Shown: piece by piece, positions 6,679-13,524 of the stretch
Numbering within the stretch: the stretch's first letter is position 1
Layout: the number at the start of each line of letters is the position of its first letter
From: an uncultured Peptococcaceae bacterium
GTDB lineage: Bacteria > Bacillota > Peptococcia > Peptococcales > Peptococcaceae
DNA length: 13,524 bases
Assembly (NCBI GenBank): GCA_902496505.1
Contig: CABVBB010000017.1
Location: 1 to 13,524 of the forward strand
Direction: 5' to 3'
Notes under the pieces: model-generated
What the model was told of the DNA's origin: nothing
The model's input: only the letters and a program-made list of their open reading frames with translations
The model's database searches: none
Made by a program: the position numbers and the translations under genes

Positions 6679-8190
6679 CTAACGTATCTGATAAGTGTCT
6701 CTCGCACTGAATATCAGTGTGATGCGTCCGCCGTCTTTAGCCAGATCAGCCCCTTTTTCTTTGGCCTCCATGACCACATTGTAGGTCGCACTGCGGCCGA
6801 TCAAATGACTGTAGACCTCATTTTCATAGCCTGCAAAGTCACCGTTGTCAAAGCCTTGGAAAAGCGCCTCATACAGCGGATAATAGGCCATGAGCTGCGT
6901 CTTGTAGACGGTTTCTTTGCGGCCGTCCTCCCAGGTAAAGGTCACGGTCTCCGGATAAGTGATGGCCTGGAAATAATTTTCCGCACACATTTCCGGCAAG
7001 AAAAGATACAGCTCTGTGCTCAGATCCTCATCCCCTGCCGTCTCATCCAGCGCCTCTGCCCATTGTTCCTGCCGATCGGCTTCGATCAGCTCATGCAATA
7101 GCCGCACAGCTGCACGGGTCTTTTCCTTGAGTTCATCTCTCGTCCAGGGATAGTCCGAACGCGTTTCCTCTGTCTGCCGCAGAAAGAAAAACTGCTTATG
7201 CGAGCCAAACCCCTCAGTATCCCACTGGGCCGCCAGTTCCGCTACCCGCTGGCTCAGTTCCTCGCTGCGGACGTCATTGATGCGGCATTCACCGGTGATC
7301 TCGCTGCCGTTTTTGGCCGCGTAGACCTTCACATAGCACAACGGCTGATCCCCTACGCGCTGGGCGATCTCTTCGGCCAGCGTCTGCCAGTAGACGGATA
7401 CATCGTGCATCTCCGGCGTCTGCCCGATGCCTACGATGTCGCTCAGATAAACGGCAAAACGGTGCTCCCTGCCGGCAAAATGGCTGACCAGCTCCCGAGG
7501 CGCGTTTTCTTCCAGCATGGCCTGCAAACCATTCCACATGCCGAAGAGGAAACTGGCCATGGCTTGTCCGATGGCCTGCACCGTATCCTTACCCATGCCT
7601 ACCGTGCATTCAAACAGTTCCAGTCCGCCCCAGTCAGCAGCGCTGATGTAGAGGTAGATCACTGCCGACTGCTCAGTCAGCTGGGCTGCCCGTGGTCGGA
7701 TAGTCAGCTGCCAGCGCGGCAGATAGACGGTCTCTGCCTGCAATACGGCGCCCTCCAGCATGTCGGCCAATGTATAGCGCAGGATATACTGCGTCGCCAG
7801 CGCACAGTCCGTCCCCATAGTGCGGCCCATTTCCTCGCGCTCCAGCTGGTAACGGCAGTCCTTGAGCGCCTTGCGGGAATCTTCATCGGTCTCATCCAAA
7901 AAGACTGCCTGTTCAAAGGCCTCCGCTGCTTCTGCATACCGCGCCAGGCCGTACAAGGCACAGCCATAGCGGTGATGCCAAAGGGCATCGTCTGCCCCCT
8001 CCTGCCGCCAAGCCTCCAGCGTCGTCAAAGCCTCTGCCTCGCGGCCCAGCAGCACATACAGCCGTCCCAAAAGCACGCTCAGCCCATAGCCCCGCTCCTC
8101 TAATGGCAGCGCTTCCAGAGCAGCCAGAGCCTCATCATATGCTTCCTCCGCCAGCCACTGCTCCACTTGCTGCCAAATATCCTCTCTCAT
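6679..8190 (-). CDS. TPR protein with unassigned C-terminal domains, 503 residues
   Basis: First full-length gene of the TPR/immunity operon. Residues 10-115 are a degenerate TPR module (LLGRLYVLLGREAEALTTL, then GADDALWHHRYGCALYGLARYAEAAEAF). It aligns in order with the N-terminal modules of the two other TPR proteins of the operon, including the conserved aromatic-His pair WH. Residues about 125-345 form a domain with VIYLYISAADWGGLELFECTVGMGKD and SFLFGMWNGLQAML. Its pattern recalls DUF6348, but I hold that only as a guess. Residues about 350-503 are a further alpha/beta part that I do not recognise. There is no membrane segment or signal peptide, so it should be cytoplasmic. GGAGG lies 7 nt before the ATG at 8190. 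Its position in one operon with a SUFU/Imm33 protein suggests another immunity-type protein. Confidence 0.9.
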   Translation of the reverse strand: MREDIWQQVEQWLAEEAYDEALAALEALPLEERGYGLSVLLGRLYVLLGREAEALTTLEAWRQEGADDALWHHRYGCALYGLARYAEAAEAFEQAVFLDETDEDSRKALKDCRYQLEREEMGRTMGTDCALATQYILRYTLADMLEGAVLQAETVYLPRWQLTIRPRAAQLTEQSAVIYLYISAADWGGLELFECTVGMGKDTVQAIGQAMASFLFGMWNGLQAMLEENAPRELVSHFAGREHRFAVYLSDIVGIGQTPEMHDVSVYWQTLAEEIAQRVGDQPLCYVKVYAAKNGSEITGECRINDVRSEELSQRVAELAAQWDTEGFGSHKQFFFLRQTEETRSDYPWTRDELKEKTRAAVRLLHELIEADRQEQWAEALDETAGDEDLSTELYLFLPEMCAENYFQAITYPETVTFTWEDGRKETVYKTQLMAYYPLYEALFQGFDNGDFAGYENEVYSHLIGRSATYNVVMEAKEKGADLAKDGGRITLIFSARDTYQIR

Positions 8191-8202
8191 GATCTGACCT
8201 CC

Positions 8203-8414
8203 TTATCTTCCATAAGCGTTGATCCCACCAAAAATCCCATACAGCCGAAACGCGCAGTTTCGCCGCCAAGGCTCGAATCGTCTCCACCGTTTCATAATTG
8301 AAAGCAAACTGCTCCAAGGCCAATTCCTCTGCCCTCTCTGCCTCAGCGATCGGTCTGGCCAGAAATGTCCAAATACGCTTGGAGCTGCTCCGCCCATCTA
8401 ACCCATGCTTCCAT
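8203..8414 (-). pseudogene. Possible decayed small ORF at the head of the TPR/immunity operon
   Basis: A good ribosome-binding site (GAGGGGGA) precedes an ATG at 8414 that opens a 23-codon frame, MEAWVRWAEQLQ to QTDR, stopped at 8343. Directly afterwards a second frame with protein-like composition continues: AEAERAEELALEQF, then NYETVETIRALAAKLRVSA. It has no good start of its own. Near 8245 a third frame gives LYGIFGGINAYGR and stops at 8203, right before the next gene's ribosome-binding site. The shift of sensible coding across frames suggests a gene of about 70 codons broken by small indels. The W-x-x-W-A-x-x-LQ and ETIRALAA patterns weakly recall the N-terminal helix region of Nudix proteins. 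Alternatively the 23-codon frame is an intact leader peptide. Confidence 0.35.
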
Positions 8415-8494
8415 TTTATTTCCCCCTCTATTGGCTGCTGCCCTCTCCCACAGCTGTCATTATCACGCTACTCCAATAAAACTGCTTAATTACG

Positions 8495-8523
8495 ATGATA
8501 CGCCATCTCCCGTATCTTGTAAA
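8495..8523 (-). promoter_or_regulatory. Promoter of the TPR/immunity operon
   Basis: On the minus strand TTTACA (8518-8523) and TATCAT (8495-8500) are separated by exactly 17 bp; each matches the sigma-A consensus at 5 of 6 positions. Transcription would start near 8488, about 75 nt before the small ORF and about 300 nt before the 503-residue TPR gene. The stretch from 8415 to 8494 otherwise shows nothing I can name. Confidence 0.7.
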
Positions 8524-8552
8524 CCATTTGTTTTCCTTTTGTCAGTATGTAC

Positions 8553-8602
8553 AAAAAACCGCCGGACCTCATCCCCCTGCTTGTGGGGATAAAGCCCGGC
8601 GG
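8553..8602 (-). terminator. Intrinsic terminator of the transporter-sulfotransferase operon
   Basis: A two-part stem: an outer CCGCCGG/CCGGCGG pair (8559-8565 with 8596-8602) and an inner ATCCCC/GGGGAT pair (8571-8576 with 8585-8590), separated by an internal loop. It is followed on the minus strand by six U residues (8553-8558), 12 nt after the stop codon at 8615. It also separates this operon from the TPR operon promoter just beyond it. Confidence 0.88.
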
Positions 8603-8614
8603 CTCGTGTATTGT

Positions 8615-10521
8615 TTAGGCGGTGATGGTGACGCCTGTAGGATAAATGACTGCTGGGGCGTCTCCTTCCGCGGCCAAGAGTTTGACCGTATAGACGCCGG
8701 ACAAACCGGTCTTATTGATAAAGGTATCGATCTCATGGCTGTCACTTTTTTGGAAAGTACCGACACACATAGCCTTGAATTCTTTGCTGGCTGTTTCCAC
8801 GCTGTAGCGCCAAACTTCGCTCTCCTGCACCAGAAGGATCTGGATCATGCTGTCCTCGGCAAAGGTGCCCTGCACCAAGACGCGGTCTGTCTCTTCGACG
8901 ATCTTCACATGGTACGCTTCCGGCACAGCTGCTTTTGTTTCTTCTGCCTTGATCTTCATAGGAGACACCGCTGTCGCCTTAAGGGTGCCCAACAGCTCGC
9001 CCTTGCCCAATTCCAGCACCTCGTGAGCGTAATAGATGGGCAGCTTTTCCGCGCGGTAGCAGTTGGCCGGCACTTGCAGCTGTATTTCAGCTCATCATCC
9101 ACCAGCTCGCAGGTGATGGAATTGAAGCGGTACTCATGACCGTCAGGATTCATGCATTTGATGACCGCCATGCCTTCGCAGGTCTCGCCGTCTTCATAGC
9201 CGATACCGCCGGAATGGACCAGATAATGGCCTTCATCATAATATTCCACATTGCAGATATACGGTGAAAAGAATTCTGCACCCCGCTCCTTGCCATACTG
9301 CCAGACCTGCTCGATGGTCATCTGCTCCGTTTCGATGCGGTAGCGCACGCCGCGGGAAAAATTGTCCTTATTGAGGATGCGCTTGGCGGGATCTTTAGAC
9401 CGGAAATGGCCGTTGTCAAAAAGCATGATGTCGCCGTCCGGCAGGACCATGCAGGCATGCTGCTCATACTGCCAGTCGAATTCGCCGTCACCTATTGGAG
9501 TGAAGAAATACTTCTGCATCTCCTGCGGCCAGCCTTCTGGATCGCCCAAGATCCAGTTGAGTTTGCACTTGCCGTTTTCGTCCAGCTCGTAATCCAGATT
9601 GATCACCGCATCCTGATGGCGGCCGGATAAGGTCAGCGTATGGGTACGCTGGTCATACCACACGGCGTTGTTGTGGAACCAGTCCTCTTCATCCTGGCTG
9701 CCCGAACCTGCGGTAGGATACTGCGGCAAGACATCCTTGTAATCCCATTTGCGCAAAATATCGCCCGTATCTTTATCCAGCAGCACGCATATATCCTCTA
9801 CGGTGCCCGAGCCCGCCTCATAGGTGAGCATCAGGATATTGCCGTCGGGCATGACGAACTGATCATGGTGATAGCCGCCGATGGGACTGCGGTACTCCTT
9901 AAAGATCTTGCCGATAGAGGTCATCTCGTACAGTCCCGTGGTATAATAAGGCATCTCTACCAAGCGCTCTGTACCCACCAGCAGATGACCATTCGGCATC
10001 CGCTTGAGGTCGAAGTTGAAATTGACATTGGCATACCAGCGGATATCGCCTTTGTAGTCATAGCCCACAGGCAGAGAATCCATAGCCGTCGTCAAAAACA
10101 TCAGATTGCTGCCCATATACTCTGCTGTGGTCTTGATGCTCATCGCTGCATGGACGTCCGCTGGCGCGGCCTCTGTCTGGATGATGAGGGTATGCTTTTC
10201 TCCAGAAGCCGTCTCCAGCTGCACCTGGTTGGCATGATCAGCATACAGACCGTAGATAGGCAGGATATGCTCCTTTTCCGCCGGGAAAGTATGGCTGATA
10301 TTGCCTGCCGGTTCTTTGCCCAGCACTGTGATGGTCACTTCTGTCGCTGCTGGTGTGCGAAACAAAACTACCGCCGTCAGCGGGCAATAAATGTACGGAT
10401 TGAGTTTGACCAGCGGATCTTTTATGCTATAATTTCCTGTAGCAAATTCCGACAAAAAAGCTTGCTCAGCAGCGTATTGCCGCTGGATGATGTGGGTCAC
10501 GTTTTCATATTGTACGGTCAC
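8615..10521 (-). pseudogene. assT: Arylsulfate sulfotransferase (ASST), interrupted by a one-base frameshift
   Basis: The family moves a sulfate group from a phenolic sulfate ester to another phenol without PAPS, through a sulfo-histidine. Residues about 1-120 match the N-terminal beta domain (KLNPYIYCPLTAVV, HILPIYGLYADHANQV). The rest is the propeller. Likely catalytic residues are present: GYHHD (H218/H219), HNN (H283, N285), R301 (18 residues after H283, as between H356 and R374 in the E. coli enzyme) and H355 in EQHACMVLPDGDIML, equivalent to the sulfated histidine. After Y480 (codon 9082-9084) the frame shifts. The sensible continuation, QLQVPANCYRAEKLPIYYAHEVLELG, is in another frame and runs to the stop at 8615. 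Restoring one base gives about 635 residues; as written, the first frame ends at 8956 after 41 unrelated residues. The start is GTG at 10521 with GGAGG before it. An in-frame TGA lies at 10537-10539, so no signal peptide can be added. It is 19 nt downstream of the transporter gene, in the same operon. Confidence 0.9.
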
Positions 10522-10540
10522 GAGAGTGATCCCTCCTCAA

Positions 10541-11992
10541 TTAAAATAAGACATACGCCAGGGGCAGACCGACCACGACGTAAACAAGCATCGAGACAAC
10601 GATCAGGATCGAACCGTATTTCATGATGTCGCCGTTGGACACGCGGTCTTTGTTGGCATGCAGCACAGCAGCATACGGTGAAGCGGCCGGCGTCAGGATA
10701 GCCAAGAACATGGCCATGGTGATCGTCATCGCCAGGGGAGCAGGATTATCGATGCCGACAGCAGGCGCCATGGCCACGATGATCTGCATCAGGATCGCAC
10801 CGGTGATGGCATTATTGGCCACATTGGTGATCAAGACGCCGAATACGATGAGGAACAGGATAAAGAATATCTGACCATGGCCGCCGATGATCGGCGTGAG
10901 GATACCTACCAGCCAGGGCTTGATGCCTGTCTCATCGGCCATCAGACAGTTGGAGAAAAAGATGGCGACGACGACCAATAGATACAGATCCCACAGGACA
11001 TATTCCCGCGTGATCCGCGCCGTATCCAAGACTGGCTTGCCATCCACCTTGATGATCGCTAAGACCGCGATGGCTAAAAGGGTGAAGCCGACCAGATTGA
11101 GCTCATTGATGAATTGGGTGATGGCCCACTGGTCAGGCAGGATCGAGGGGGCCAGCGCAAAGATCAAAAAGGCTACTGCCGCACCGATGTAGATCTTCTG
11201 CTGCTTGTTCATCGGCGGCAGCGGATTTTTGTTGATCTGATCGATGGAGATATTGGCCATCTTGCTCATATCAGGACGCAGAACGTATTTGATCAAAAAC
11301 GTCACTACCAAAAAGATCGCCAGACTGGTGATGATATTGAAAAGGATATACAATCCATAGTTGGTCGGAATGCCGCTGGCCGCTTCAAAGCTGCCCAAGA
11401 TCACCAGCTGTCCGCCAAAGAACGGCAGCGTGCACTGCCCCAGTGTTACCGCCAGAAAAGTCGCTACGACCAAAATGCGGGCATAGCGGTCATTTTTGTC
11501 ATAACCTACCTCATCCAAAATGACGTAAAGCGTCGGCCAGAGGACCAAAAGCGCCATCAACGGATCGATAAAGGCCGAGACCGCAAAGACAGCGGTCATC
11601 ATCAAAAAGTTGAAGACAGACGGTCGGCCATTGATGATCTTTCTGGTCAAGAACCAGCGGCCGATATACTGCGTCAGCCCGCAATCACCGATGGCGCCGA
11701 AAAAGATCATGCAAAAGAGCATCAATAGGGGAAGATAGCCCGAAAAAGCAGCGAACATGGTATACATGTCTGCATAATCCGTAAAACCCAAGGCAATAAT
11801 AGCAATCAAACTTGGCCAAAATGTCCCCACTGTCGACCACAAATAGATGGCTCCGATAAAGATGCCGCCGATCTGCATACCGATCTTGGTGATCGGGTCG
11901 ATAGGAGGCAAAAGCGGGATGCCAAACATCAGCGCCAGACCGATAATGGTATGCGCCCATTCTTTTAGGCTGGCTTTTCTTACTGCAATCAT
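10541..11992 (-). CDS. SLC13/DASS-type anion symporter, 483 residues
   Basis: A polytopic membrane protein with about 12-13 hydrophobic segments and short loops, of length usual for the divalent anion:sodium symporter (DASS/CitT) family. The two hairpin regions are recognisable from SAFIDPLMALLV (139-150) and ITNVANNAI (388-396), followed by LTPAASPYAAVLHAN (433-447), which resembles the TP-x-A-x-P segment of the family. The canonical SNT signatures are altered: NVA stands where SNT is expected in the second half. The substrate may therefore differ from classical dicarboxylates; sulfate, an aryl sulfate or a carboxylate would fit the neighbouring sulfotransferase, but this is inference. GAGGT lies 8 nt before the ATG at 11992. 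It is first in a two-gene operon with the sulfotransferase and divergent from a Crp-family regulator. Confidence 0.88.
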   Translation of the reverse strand: MIAVRKASLKEWAHTIIGLALMFGIPLLPPIDPITKIGMQIGGIFIGAIYLWSTVGTFWPSLIAIIALGFTDYADMYTMFAAFSGYLPLLMLFCMIFFGAIGDCGLTQYIGRWFLTRKIINGRPSVFNFLMMTAVFAVSAFIDPLMALLVLWPTLYVILDEVGYDKNDRYARILVVATFLAVTLGQCTLPFFGGQLVILGSFEAASGIPTNYGLYILFNIITSLAIFLVVTFLIKYVLRPDMSKMANISIDQINKNPLPPMNKQQKIYIGAAVAFLIFALAPSILPDQWAITQFINELNLVGFTLLAIAVLAIIKVDGKPVLDTARITREYVLWDLYLLVVVAIFFSNCLMADETGIKPWLVGILTPIIGGHGQIFFILFLIVFGVLITNVANNAITGAILMQIIVAMAPAVGIDNPAPLAMTITMAMFLAILTPAASPYAAVLHANKDRVSNGDIMKYGSILIVVSMLVYVVVGLPLAYVLF

Positions 11993-12011
11993 TGATAATC
12001 ACCTCAAAAAT

Positions 12012-12033
12012 AAATTTCTCTGCGCAGAAATTT
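12012..12033. promoter_or_regulatory. 22-bp dyad in the leader of the transporter mRNA
   Basis: Perfect 8-bp arms (AAATTTCT and AGAAATTT) flank CTGCGC. It ends 6 bp before the ribosome-binding site (12001-12005) and lies downstream of the presumed transcription start, so it could act as an operator or as an mRNA hairpin affecting translation. No U-run follows it, so it is not a terminator. Confidence 0.5.
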
Positions 12034-12045
12034 TCTAAACTTATG

Positions 12046-12085
12046 GTAATACATCAATCTTTATGATACCAATAACATTTGTTAT
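12046..12085 (-). promoter_or_regulatory. Probable activator-dependent promoter of the transporter-sulfotransferase operon with a Crp/Fnr-type box
   Basis: The dyad ATAACA-TT-TGTTAT occupies 12072-12085. On the minus strand TATTAC (12046-12051) would be a -10 element with transcription starting near 12039, putting the dyad centre at about -40, the usual place for class II activation by a Crp-family protein. The sequence in the -35 position (TATTGG) is poor, as expected when an activator is needed. The regulator gene next door is the natural candidate; a perfect match to the Crp or Fnr consensus is not seen. Confidence 0.5.
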
Positions 12086-12139
12086 GCTGATATCATCTAT
12101 TACAGCATATCCTATCCTGATGGAAAGAAGTGAATCCTT

Positions 12140-12766
12140 ATGTGGGATCCCAACTGGCTCAGTCAATTTCCCCAAGTCATTTTCCAGCCCAATGAAAAGA
12201 TCTTTCAGATCGGCGAGCGGATGCAGTTCAATTATTATCTGCTCGACGGCATCTGCGCGAAAATGCTTTCAAGTGATGAAGGAGAGGAACTGGTACTGCA
12301 GTATTATCAGCCCGGCAAAATGTTGGGCTTTCATCTACACCGTTATGGTAATCAAAACCCGCTGGATTTTTTAGCCAAGACTCGCTGTGTCTGCTACAAG
12401 ATCCCCTGGGAGATGGTCGATGAGCAAGTCCGCTCAAATAATGCGCTTTGCTACGATCTCCTCCAAGAATCGGTCATGGAGTGCGAACTTTTGGCCGATG
12501 CCACCATTGCCCATGTCTTCGGCGGCGGTATTTCCGTGCTGGGCATGGCGCTGAAATCGCTGGCCATTCCCCAGCCTGACGGCACCTATTTCCTCGATTC
12601 CCTCTTCACCAATGTGGAATTAGGCAAATACTGCGGCATCCATACCGTATCCGTCTCCCGCCTGATGACGCGCCTGGCGCACGAAGGCATCCTGGAGCGC
12701 ACCAAAGAGGGCGTCTTCATCTACGATATGGACCGCTTGTCCCGCTATATCAAATTAGACGAATAG
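12140..12766 (+). CDS. Crp/Fnr-family transcriptional regulator, 208 residues
   Basis: Residues about 10-115 form the cyclic-nucleotide-binding-like beta roll (PNEKIFQIGERMQFNYYLLDGICAKML, then LQYYQPGKMLGF). Residues about 116-140 form the long linker helix. Residues 155-205 are a Crp-type winged helix-turn-helix (NVELGKYCGIHTVSVSRLMTRLAHEGIL, with wing ERTKEGVFIYD). There is no N-terminal cysteine cluster, so it is not an oxygen-sensing [4Fe-4S] Fnr. The PRGE-like cAMP-binding motif is also absent, so the effector is probably something else. It is divergent from the transporter-sulfotransferase genes, with 147 bp and one clear dyad between them, so it most likely controls that operon. An aromatic or sulfated effector, as with CprK, is a reasonable guess. 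The ribosome-binding site is modest (GGAAAGAAG before ATG). The gene ends inside a palindromic terminator. Confidence 0.92.
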   Translation: MWDPNWLSQFPQVIFQPNEKIFQIGERMQFNYYLLDGICAKMLSSDEGEELVLQYYQPGKMLGFHLHRYGNQNPLDFLAKTRCVCYKIPWEMVDEQVRSNNALCYDLLQESVMECELLADATIAHVFGGGISVLGMALKSLAIPQPDGTYFLDSLFTNVELGKYCGIHTVSVSRLMTRLAHEGILERTKEGVFIYDMDRLSRYIKLDE

Positions 12767-12812
12767 AGAAAAGCACCACAGGAAAATTTTCCTGTGGTGC
12801 TTTTCTCTATTC
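12761..12812. terminator. 52-bp perfect palindrome, bidirectional terminator shared by convergent genes
   Basis: The two 26-bp halves are exact reverse complements centred between 12786 and 12787. In either direction this gives a GC-containing stem (GCACCACAGG/CCTGTGGTGC) flanked by an A-run and a T-run, with an AAAATTTT centre. It contains the stop codons of both flanking genes: TAG at 12764-12766 on the plus strand and TAG at 12807-12809 on the minus strand, which are mirror images. Confidence 0.93.
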
Positions 12813-13524
12813 CTGACGCAGGGCCTTCGCCAACTGGTCCAGTTCCTGACGGATCGTTGATACAGACAGCAGGAGACGCTCTTTCTTTTCCGTCTGTATA
12901 TCATAGCCCTCCAGCAGCAAGCCTTCTCCTGGCAGCCAGGCTGTAAAATCGATATCATCATATTTTTCATACGCTGGATCGAGCAATTCATGCACTTCCA
13001 GCCAAGGCTGCTCCTGCAAAGGCTCGGTAAAATCCAAAAGCAGCACGCTGTAGGGGCTGGCCCAATAGCAGCCGGTCACCGCCAAGAGGCTGCTGGACGG
13101 ATCGTAATGGACATCTGTCCAGATAAAGGTCTCGCGAAAATCTGCCGCATCTTCCGGAAAGGCTTCCTCCGGCAGATAGTGGAAAGCCCGCCCGCTTTGC
13201 ACCTCTAGTACGCTGTAGCCGTAGAGATCCTGGCGAAAGATCAGATACTGCTGCCCATTGGCATGGGTGATCAGCCGGCAGAACTCACCGTCTGCGTCCA
13301 AATCATGCCAGCTGTAGAGAATTCGTCCCTGCGCATCCAAGAGTTCATGAGCGCTGCCGTAAAGATCGCGGCCCGCTATTTCACCGGCATGATCCTGACT
13401 GCGCAGACTATACTCTGGACTCAATGCCAGCACTTCCGCCTCTGGCTGCACTTGATCAGCTGGCCAAAAGAGCTGCTCCTCGATCTGCTCACGATAGGCT
13501 TGGTAGCGTGCGGTATAGGCAGCG
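12807..13524 (-). CDS. Hypothetical protein (5' end outside window)
   Basis: The frame is open from the window edge to the stop at 12807, giving at least 238 residues. A GTG at 13451 is not needed as a start because sensible sequence (YREQIEEQLFWPADQ) continues upstream to the edge. I do not recognise the family. The sequence alternates short strand-like stretches with acidic turns (GRILYSWHDLDADGEFCRLI, QYLIFRQDLYGYSVLEV, LLAVTGCYWASPYSVLLLDF, GLLLEGYDI), which suggests a beta-propeller or beta-rich soluble fold. The tail is a charged helix (RQELDQLAKALRQE). There is no membrane segment in the visible part. It converges on the Crp-family regulator and shares its palindromic terminator. Confidence 0.82.
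   Translation of the reverse strand, partial: AAYTARYQAYREQIEEQLFWPADQVQPEAEVLALSPEYSLRSQDHAGEIAGRDLYGSAHELLDAQGRILYSWHDLDADGEFCRLITHANGQQYLIFRQDLYGYSVLEVQSGRAFHYLPEEAFPEDAADFRETFIWTDVHYDPSSSLLAVTGCYWASPYSVLLLDFTEPLQEQPWLEVHELLDPAYEKYDDIDFTAWLPGEGLLLEGYDIQTEKKERLLLSVSTIRQELDQLAKALRQE

Noticed and set aside
6022..8103. Long plus-strand ORFs (359 and 301 codons) over the TPR genes
   Set aside because: Both lie antisense to TPR-bearing genes and show only biased shadow composition.
8135..8323. A stand-alone 62-codon minus-strand gene overlapping the 503-residue TPR gene
   Set aside because: Its last third is shadow of the TPR gene and it has no start signal; better explained as a middle piece of a broken small ORF.
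8956..9081. The last 41 residues of the first sulfotransferase frame as a genuine C-terminus
   Set aside because: They are Arg/Cys/Trp-rich, unlike the family, while another frame over the same bases gives sensible sequence continuing to 8615; they result from the frameshift.
9640..10626. A 328-codon plus-strand ORF over the sulfotransferase
   Set aside because: It is antisense to conserved ASST motifs and runs into the transporter gene end.
12140..12766. Identification of the regulator as a true Fnr or cAMP-Crp
   Set aside because: No N-terminal cysteine cluster and no recognisable cAMP-binding motif are visible; only the family can be stated.
1..13524. CRISPR arrays, tRNA or rRNA genes, insertion sequences
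   Set aside because: No regularly spaced direct repeats, no cloverleaf-like segments and no transposase-like translations were seen on either strand.

Overview
The window looks like a chromosomal piece of an anaerobic member of the Bacillota (Clostridia or Negativicutes; the sequence does not decide between them). The reasons are strong purine-rich ribosome-binding sites (GGAGG-type) before nearly every gene, a BlaI-type repressor paired with an M56 membrane peptidase, tetratricopeptide proteins carrying polymorphic-toxin immunity domains, and a gut-type arylsulfate sulfotransferase. GC content is moderate, slightly above half by eye. Almost all genes lie on the minus strand. I see no rRNA, tRNA, insertion sequence or CRISPR array.

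Left (1-2240): a two-gene BlaI / BlaR1-like operon read leftward, the peptidase running off the window edge. Its promoter overlaps two 17-bp palindromes (GTCTA-N7-TAGAC), which are probable repressor operators. A 106-residue orphan gene (2240-2560) is read the other way from its own promoter.

Middle (2584-8523): a minus-strand operon with a good promoter (8495-8523) and a hairpin-plus-U-run terminator (2584-2624). In order of transcription it has a small apparently decayed ORF, a 503-residue TPR protein, a 1105-residue multidomain protein, a 109-residue unknown protein and a 133-residue TPR protein. The large protein carries TPRs, unassigned domains, a suppressor-of-fused (SUFU) domain and a C-terminal DUF2185/Imm33 domain. 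SUFU and Imm33 are known as immunity domains against polymorphic toxins, so the operon reads as a polyimmunity locus. No toxin gene is visible in the window.

Right-centre (8553-12766): a three-gene unit. A Crp/Fnr-family regulator (12140-12766, plus strand) is divergent from a transporter of the SLC13/DASS type (10541-11992) and an arylsulfate sulfotransferase (8615-10521), with a Crp-type dyad in the shared intergenic region. The sulfotransferase keeps all its likely catalytic residues but has a one-base frameshift near 9082, and it has no signal peptide. A plausible working model is regulator-controlled uptake or export of sulfated or aromatic anions coupled to sulfate-group transfer in the cytoplasm.

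Right edge (12761-13524): a 52-bp perfect palindrome serves as a two-way terminator and holds the stop codons of both convergent genes in mirror-image positions. The converging gene (12807 to the edge) is an unrecognised protein whose start is outside the window.
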